Shown piece after piece: positions 6,869 to 8,253 of a stretch of DNA of 8,253 nucleotides. Numbering within the stretch: the first letter of the stretch is position 1; every line of letters starts with the position of its first letter. The position numbers were made by a program, and so were the translations under genes. The notes beneath the pieces were generated by a model. It was not told where the DNA came from and ran no database searches. It saw only the letters and a program-made list of their open reading frames with translations. The stretch lies in the NCBI GenBank assembly GCA_002401945.1, contig NVUP01000005.1:23165-31417 (forward strand). The letters are read 5' to 3'. The stretch comes from Paracoccaceae bacterium (GTDB taxonomy: Bacteria > Pseudomonadota > Alphaproteobacteria > Rhodobacterales > Rhodobacteraceae).

Positions 6869-7342
6869 TTAGCAATCACCGCCCGAGCAGAGCTGATCCT
6901 TGACCAGCGGCCCTACTTTACCAAAATCCATCTGGCCGGTGTATTTCGCTTTCAGCGCGCCCATCACCTTGCCCATGTCACGGATGGAACTGGCACCGGT
7001 CCCTACGACCGCTGAACGCACCGCTTCCGCCACCTCATCCTCCCCCAACTGCTTGGGCAGGAATTCCTTGATGATGGTGATTTCCTCAAGCTCTCGCTCG
7101 GCCAAATCCAACCGTCCACCTTCTTCATAGGCGCGCGCGCTCTCGTTGCGCTGCTTGGTCATTTTGCTGAGGATCGCAAGCACGTCGCTGTCCGCAATGG
7201 TGATCTCTTCGCCACTGCCGCGCGAGGCGATTTCCATGTCTTTGATCGCAGCATTGATCAGGCGTAATGTGGCCAGACGGCTGGCCGCCCGATCCTTCAT
7301 TGCCTGTTTCAGGGCCGTGTTGACCCGCGTGCGCATATCCAT
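6869..7342 (-). CDS. GatB/YqeY domain-containing protein
   Basis: This 157-residue protein is a stand-alone YqeY. The family shares the tail domain of GatB, the tRNA-dependent amidotransferase subunit, and is thought to bind tRNA, but its own role is not settled. Seen in the sequence: LATLRLINAAIKDMEIA (23-39); the helical block KMTKQRNESARAYEEGGR with EITIIKEFLPKQL (60-99); and the closing block DMGKVMGALKAKYTGQMDFGKVGPLVKDQL (122-151). These are the conserved parts in order and at normal length. The last six residues, CSGGDC, form a short two-cysteine tail. The frame is open back to 7438, but the N-terminal extension from there looks unrelated to the family. The ATG at 7342 (MDMRTRVN) has a GGA about seven bases upstream; 7336 is an alternative. 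It is divergent from carA, has its own terminator, and is expected to be soluble. Confidence 0.93.
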   Translation of the reverse strand: MDMRTRVNTALKQAMKDRAASRLATLRLINAAIKDMEIASRGSGEEITIADSDVLAILSKMTKQRNESARAYEEGGRLDLAERELEEITIIKEFLPKQLGEDEVAEAVRSAVVGTGASSIRDMGKVMGALKAKYTGQMDFGKVGPLVKDQLCSGGDC

Positions 7343-7464
7343 CGTAGATTCCATCCCCATGGCATTGGAATTCACAGCCTTACCCAAACAACCCTCCCTA
7401 GACAAGGGCAGCCAGTTCAACCTGACGCGATGGAACATATCGTGTTGGCAAGTTTTGGCCGGGC

Positions 7465-7493
7465 TTGACCCGCCAGAGCCCTGCCCTTAAGAA
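7465..7493 (+). promoter_or_regulatory. Possible promoter of carA
   Basis: TTGACC (7465-7470) matches five of six -35 positions. TAAGAA (7488-7493), 17 bases further on, matches only three of six -10 positions. Transcription would start near 7500, leaving a leader of about 27 bases. No attenuator, riboswitch or arginine-type operator was seen in the yqeY/carA spacer. Confidence 0.35.
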
Positions 7494-7513
7494 CCCATGA
7501 ATTTATCCCACAT

Positions 7514-7518
7514 GGAGA
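7514..7518 (+). promoter_or_regulatory. Ribosome binding site fixing the carA start
   Basis: GGAGA lies eight bases before the ATG at 7527. An in-frame ATG at 7512 would add five residues, but it overlaps this site and has no Shine-Dalgarno of its own, so 7527 is preferred. Confidence 0.75.
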
Positions 7519-7526
7519 CTCGCGTT

Positions 7527-8253
7527 ATGGCCGATACCGCCCCGTCCAAGCCCACCGCATGCCTGGCCCTGGCTGATGGCACCGTGTTCTACGGCGCCGG
7601 TTTTGGTGCCACTGGACAAACCGTGGCCGAGCTCTGCTTCAACACCGCGATGACCGGCTATCAAGAGATCATGACGGATCCCTCTTATGCGGGTCAGATC
7701 GTCACCTTCACCTTCCCTCATATCGGCAACACCGGCGTGAACCCCGAGGATGATGAAACCGCTGATCCGGTGGCTGCAGGCATGGTGGTCAAATGGGATC
7801 CCACTCTGGCCAGCAGCTGGCGCAGCAATGAAGAGCTGAAGGATTGGCTGACCCGCAACGGCCGTATTGCCATCGGCGGCATCGACACCCGCCGCCTGAC
7901 CCGCGCAATCCGCCAGCAAGGCGCGCCGCATGCGACGCTGGCACATGATCCAGACGGCAATTTCGACATCGAGGCTATGGTGGCTTCGGCCCGTGCCTGG
8001 GCGGGGCTGGAAGGTATGGATCTGGCCAAAGAGGTGACCTGCGCACAGAGCTATCGCTGGGACGAGATGCGGTGGGCCTGGCCCGATGGCTATCCACGTC
8101 AGGAGGCGCCCAAGCACAAAGTTGTAGCAATCGATTACGGGGCCAAGCGCAATATCCTGCGCTGCCTGGCTTCGGCTGGCTGCGATGTCACCGTGCTGCC
8201 TGCCACTGCCAGTGCCGAAGAGGTCTTGGCGCATAATCCGGATGGGATCTTCC
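7527..8253 (+). CDS. carA: Carbamoyl-phosphate synthase small (glutaminase) subunit, 3' end outside window
   Basis: CarA hydrolyses glutamine and passes ammonia to the large subunit CarB, which makes carbamoyl phosphate for arginine and pyrimidine synthesis in the cytoplasm. The window holds the first 242 residues of what is usually a protein of about 380-390. The N-terminal CPSase small-chain domain is clear: [20 protein letters not shown] and [13 protein letters not shown] (38-70), then [13 protein letters not shown] (117-129). The class I glutamine amidotransferase domain begins at about 197 with [18 protein letters not shown] (197-213). The window stops before the catalytic cysteine and the His/Glu pair, so the active site cannot be checked. 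A 14-residue N-terminal stretch ([14 protein letters not shown]) precedes the usual first strand. It is divergent from the yqeY-like gene; carB is not in view. The frame is clean, with no sign of damage. Confidence 0.97.
   Translation, partial: MADTAPSKPTACLALADGTVFYGAGFGATGQTVAELCFNTAMTGYQEIMTDPSYAGQIVTFTFPHIGNTGVNPEDDETADPVAAGMVVKWDPTLASSWRSNEELKDWLTRNGRIAIGGIDTRRLTRAIRQQGAPHATLAHDPDGNFDIEAMVASARAWAGLEGMDLAKEVTCAQSYRWDEMRWAWPDGYPRQEAPKHKVVAIDYGAKRNILRCLASAGCDVTVLPATASAEEVLAHNPDGIF

Noticed and set aside
7343..7438. Upstream start giving the YqeY protein 32 more residues
   Set aside because: The extension does not resemble the family, and the protein from the ATG at 7342 already has normal family length.
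7503..8234. Minus-strand reading frame of 243 codons opposite carA
   Set aside because: The plus strand carries an unmistakable carA with Shine-Dalgarno and conserved motifs. The antisense frame is a by-product of its codon use.

Overview
The window looks like a core-genome stretch from an alphaproteobacterium, most likely Rhodobacteraceae (Roseobacter group). This rests on protein resemblance and gene content: an aa3 oxidase subunit I that aligns with Rhodobacter sphaeroides at a constant numbering offset, a DUF2244 membrane protein, a roseobacter-style GatB/YqeY protein, and a moderately GC-rich coding style. The genus cannot be fixed by eye. There are no tRNA or rRNA genes, insertion sequences, CRISPR arrays or phage genes.

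Layout, left to right. (1) A secreted peptidoglycan-binding-like protein on the minus strand, cut by the left edge (447..1), is divergent from lipB (576..1229, +), the octanoyltransferase of lipoate synthesis. (2) lipB converges on a large minus-strand gene (2981..1257). It encodes an unusual three-part protein: a PAS-like N-terminus, a LuxR-type helix-turn-helix, and an alpha/beta-hydrolase fold whose nucleophile and catalytic histidine positions are both substituted. (3) After about 270 bp without a gene comes a HIT-family protein (3672..3250, -), divergent from ctaD (3988..5661, +), cytochrome c oxidase subunit I. Their shared 315-bp spacer holds a perfect FNR-type palindrome (TTGAT-N4-ATCAA) just upstream of a plausible sigma-70-like promoter for ctaD. 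ctaD ends in a strong intrinsic terminator. (4) A DUF2244 membrane protein and a GNAT acetyltransferase follow as a tight pair (5801..6792, +). They converge on a yqeY-like gene (7342..6869, -) that has its own terminator. (5) carA, the small subunit of carbamoyl-phosphate synthase, starts at 7527 (+), divergent from yqeY, and runs off the right edge.

The genes are mostly single transcription units with unrelated housekeeping jobs: lipoylation, respiration, and arginine/pyrimidine precursor synthesis. The two items that stand out are the LuxR/pseudo-hydrolase fusion, which could be a ligand-sensing regulator built on a dead hydrolase scaffold, and the FNR-type box that may tie the high-oxygen terminal oxidase to oxygen status.
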